Assembly (NCBI RefSeq): GCF_900096915.1
Contig: NZ_FMYK01000003.1
Span: 310,001 to 374,000 of the forward strand
Direction of reading: 5' to 3'
From: Acinetobacter marinus
GTDB lineage: Bacteria; Pseudomonadota; Gammaproteobacteria; Pseudomonadales; Moraxellaceae
DNA: 64,000 nucleotides
Both the position numbers and the translations under genes were made by a program. Below, piece after piece: positions 62,084 through 64,000 of this stretch (the first letter of the stretch is position 1; the number at the start of each line of letters is the position of its first letter). The notes beneath the pieces are model-generated. The model saw only the letters and a list, made by a program, of their open reading frames with translations. It was not told the DNA's origin and ran no database searches.

Positions 62084-64000
62084 TTAAGGGTTATACAGTC
62101 CAAGCTCTTGCAAATGCAGGCGCAAGATATGGCGTACTTCAAGCACCGCCTCTGGGGTGAATTGGATCGAATGTCCGCCTTTGATGATTTTCTCCGACTG
62201 TGCACCGTCGATATGCGCACTGTGATACGGCACAATACCATCGGTGATCTCATCAGGATTGGTGGAATCGGTATCATTGCCCATGATCAAATGATATTTC
62301 ACATGGCTATTGATTTTGGTATCACCCGTAATTTTTGTGAAAGCAGATTTTTTGCTCAGATCACTTGGTCCATTTTGCAAAAAGTCTTTGCCAATGCGTT
62401 CCATCACCGCTTGCGCTTCATCATCTCCCAAGCCTGCTTTTGCTGTGGTTAATGCTGCTTTTAAAAAGTTTTGTGGTAAGCGAATAATTTTTCGAGCAGC
62501 GAGGGTAAACCAGCGATCAGCAAAGTCGGTGCCATGAAAAGGTGAAGACACCAAAATCGCCCGATCAAATGGTGGCGTTAAAGCATGCATTTTAAAGCGT
62601 TGCTGAGCAGCCCCCATGTTTTTGATTTTTTTGAAATCTTTTTGATCTTCGGTTTGTAGATATTTCATGATAGGCTGGGTGTAATCCGCATCACTAATGA
62701 GCAAACGTGCAATCACGCCACCCATACTGTGACCAAGTAATACCGCATCTTTCGGTGGTTGATTGGGATAGAGCTTGGCAACACCATCAAAGGATTGCTT
62801 GAGCAACGCATAGATTTGATAACGACTTTCCATGATCGGCATGTTGGTCGAATAAAACACTTGCCATACTTGGTAGTGCTCACGCAACACGCTATCGCCC
62901 ATAATATCATTGGTCATGGTAATCCATGCTTCAGGACTACTGGCAAGACCATGAATCATCACAATAATTTTTTTGTTCGGATTGTACGGCTCAAGCATAA
63001 ACAAGTGCGGCATGATCAGATCTTGCTCACGATCAAGTAGCGTCAAATAGCCCGCCGCACCGAGTTTATTATTGGCAAGCCAGAGCCCGTAAGGCGCAGA
63101 GAAATTTGCCGCCAAAGGGTAAGTGTGTTCATCAACTTTAATGTCTTGATATTTGTTGGGATCAACTGCGTTGATGATCAACTCTTTGCTTTTGAGTACG
63201 GCATCTACAGATTCTCGTTGCTTAGGTACAACCACAATGGTTGCTGGTAGGTTTTGTGCTTGATGAATATTGGGGTGATCATAAATATTTTGCAGATTTA
63301 AGAATGGATCGATTTTAAATTCGCTAAATGGTTTTTTATCCGATTTTTTCAGTTCAATGGCAAATTCAGAGCCAAAACCATCACGACGACTCACCGAGCG
63401 TAGACCAGAGAAGCTCAAATTGTAGGTGCTAATCAGGCGCTCAACATCATCTTTTTTCAGGCTTGGGTATTGCTCTAAGTTGATCAAATAGGTGCTATCA
63501 CCAATGGTCATTTGCCCTTGGCTATATGATTTTTCTTGAATTTTTTGCTCGTTAAATTTATTGACCAAATTGGCGATGGCTTGATTATAAAAATCTCGCA
63601 CTTGCACTTGTCGGTTGTCAAACAAACGCTGGGTCGGTGGGCGCTTGGTATCAAACAAATAGGCATAACTATAACGGATGGCGTGATTTAAGGACTCGAG
63701 TTGTTGCGTGGTACATTGAATATACTGTTTGCCGAGCGTATCGTACTTGGCTTTTTGTTCATCATTGAGCTGATCTTGCTCTTTTTTGGCATGGGTTTTG
63801 GCAAAATCACAGTTTGAGGATTTGCTTAATTGAATCGCATGCGCAAGGTAAATCTCACTGGCTGCAGAGAGATATTGTTCATCAATGATTTCAGGGATTT
63901 GCGCCAAATCCTCCATGCATTGATTGGGATCATTGATACATTTTTTGGTTTCTTGTCCAGACATCGACAGGACATTGAGACTGGCTTCACTCAGCTCATC
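62084..64000 (-). CDS. Large alpha/beta-hydrolase lipase/esterase, cut by window edge
   Basis: At least 638 residues; the frame continues through the right edge (DELSEASLNVLSMSGQ), so the start lies outside. An N-terminal helical part of about 200 residues is unmatched. The hydrolase core has IIVMIHGLASSPEAWITM, the nucleophile elbow LLGHSMGGVIARLL and an Asp and His (DEITDGIVPYHSAHIDGA, KGGHSIQFTPEAV). The segment SSPFHGTDFADRW is typical of PGAP1/lipase-like proteins. The large unmatched N-terminal region sets it apart. No signal peptide can be judged. Confidence 0.88.
   Translation of the reverse strand, partial: DELSEASLNVLSMSGQETKKCINDPNQCMEDLAQIPEIIDEQYLSAASEIYLAHAIQLSKSSNCDFAKTHAKKEQDQLNDEQKAKYDTLGKQYIQCTTQQLESLNHAIRYSYAYLFDTKRPPTQRLFDNRQVQVRDFYNQAIANLVNKFNEQKIQEKSYSQGQMTIGDSTYLINLEQYPSLKKDDVERLISTYNLSFSGLRSVSRRDGFGSEFAIELKKSDKKPFSEFKIDPFLNLQNIYDHPNIHQAQNLPATIVVVPKQRESVDAVLKSKELIINAVDPNKYQDIKVDEHTYPLAANFSAPYGLWLANNKLGAAGYLTLLDREQDLIMPHLFMLEPYNPNKKIIVMIHGLASSPEAWITMTNDIMGDSVLREHYQVWQVFYSTNMPIMESRYQIYALLKQSFDGVAKLYPNQPPKDAVLLGHSMGGVIARLLISDADYTQPIMKYLQTEDQKDFKKIKNMGAAQQRFKMHALTPPFDRAILVSSPFHGTDFADRWFTLAARKIIRLPQNFLKAALTTAKAGLGDDEAQAVMERIGKDFLQNGPSDLSKKSAFTKITGDTKINSHVKYHLIMGNDTDSTNPDEITDGIVPYHSAHIDGAQSEKIIKGGHSIQFTPEAVLEVRHILRLHLQELGLYNP

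Overview
The window looks like a chromosomal segment of Acinetobacter or a close relative in the Moraxellaceae. The protein sequences, the moderately AT-rich base composition, and the block rho / trxA / ppx-gppA / accA / tilS / proC / yggT all point that way. Species assignment would need 16S or rpoB, which are not in the window.

Layout. 1-7.35 kb is the right-hand end of a P2-type prophage. It has tail sheath FI, tube FII, chaperone E with an E' frameshift extension, tape measure T, U, X and D, in P2 order. Before FI lies an AT-rich gene of unknown function in the place where P2 carries its Z/fun cargo gene. The prophage side ends near 7.4-7.66 kb, where there is a tRNA 3'-end remnant (plus strand) and the 5' half of a tRNA-Met (minus strand). 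7.85-9.24 kb holds an ammonium transporter preceded by four NtrC-like half-sites. 9.35-17.8 kb is housekeeping: an Ala-rich lipoprotein, rho, trxA, ppx, accA, tilS, proC and yggT. 17.8-26.2 kb is accessory: an OprD-type porin, a crotonase gene broken by an in-frame stop, alpha/beta hydrolases, TetR, a DUF2975/XRE pair, small envelope proteins and an EF-hand protein. 26.3-34.5 kb holds lon, a WYL regulator, and an Anbu-type peptidase locus (circularly permuted ATP-grasp, alpha-E, transglutaminase, Anbu). 34.8-43.1 kb holds nnr and an iron-uptake region: two back-to-back PepSY membrane-protein modules with small DUF3649/DUF3325-type partners, and a TonB-dependent receptor gene interrupted by one in-frame stop. 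43.1-52.9 kb holds metR, another alpha/beta hydrolase, a YgiW-type protein, DUF2058 and DUF1275 proteins, a HolD-like protein with a 15-nt-periodic Gln-repeat linker, a 2-hydroxyacid dehydrogenase, an HDAC-family deacetylase, a nitroreductase and a LysR regulator. 53.1-55.3 kb holds tRNA-Glu followed by an arsenic operon (arsR, arsC, ACR3). 55.4-64 kb holds ahpC, hrpA (with an in-frame palindromic repeat insertion), a FabH-like synthase and a large lipase that runs off the right edge.

The most interesting items are the palindromic repeat inserted in frame in hrpA and a related repeat at 61.9 kb, the nine-unit pentapeptide repeat in the HolD-like gene, the two independent in-frame stops, the truncated junction between the two PepSY modules, the cargo-slot gene beside the P2-type tail genes, and the Anbu locus. 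I did not find an obvious new multi-gene defence system. The cargo-slot gene is the best candidate for unknown biology but may be cut by the left edge.
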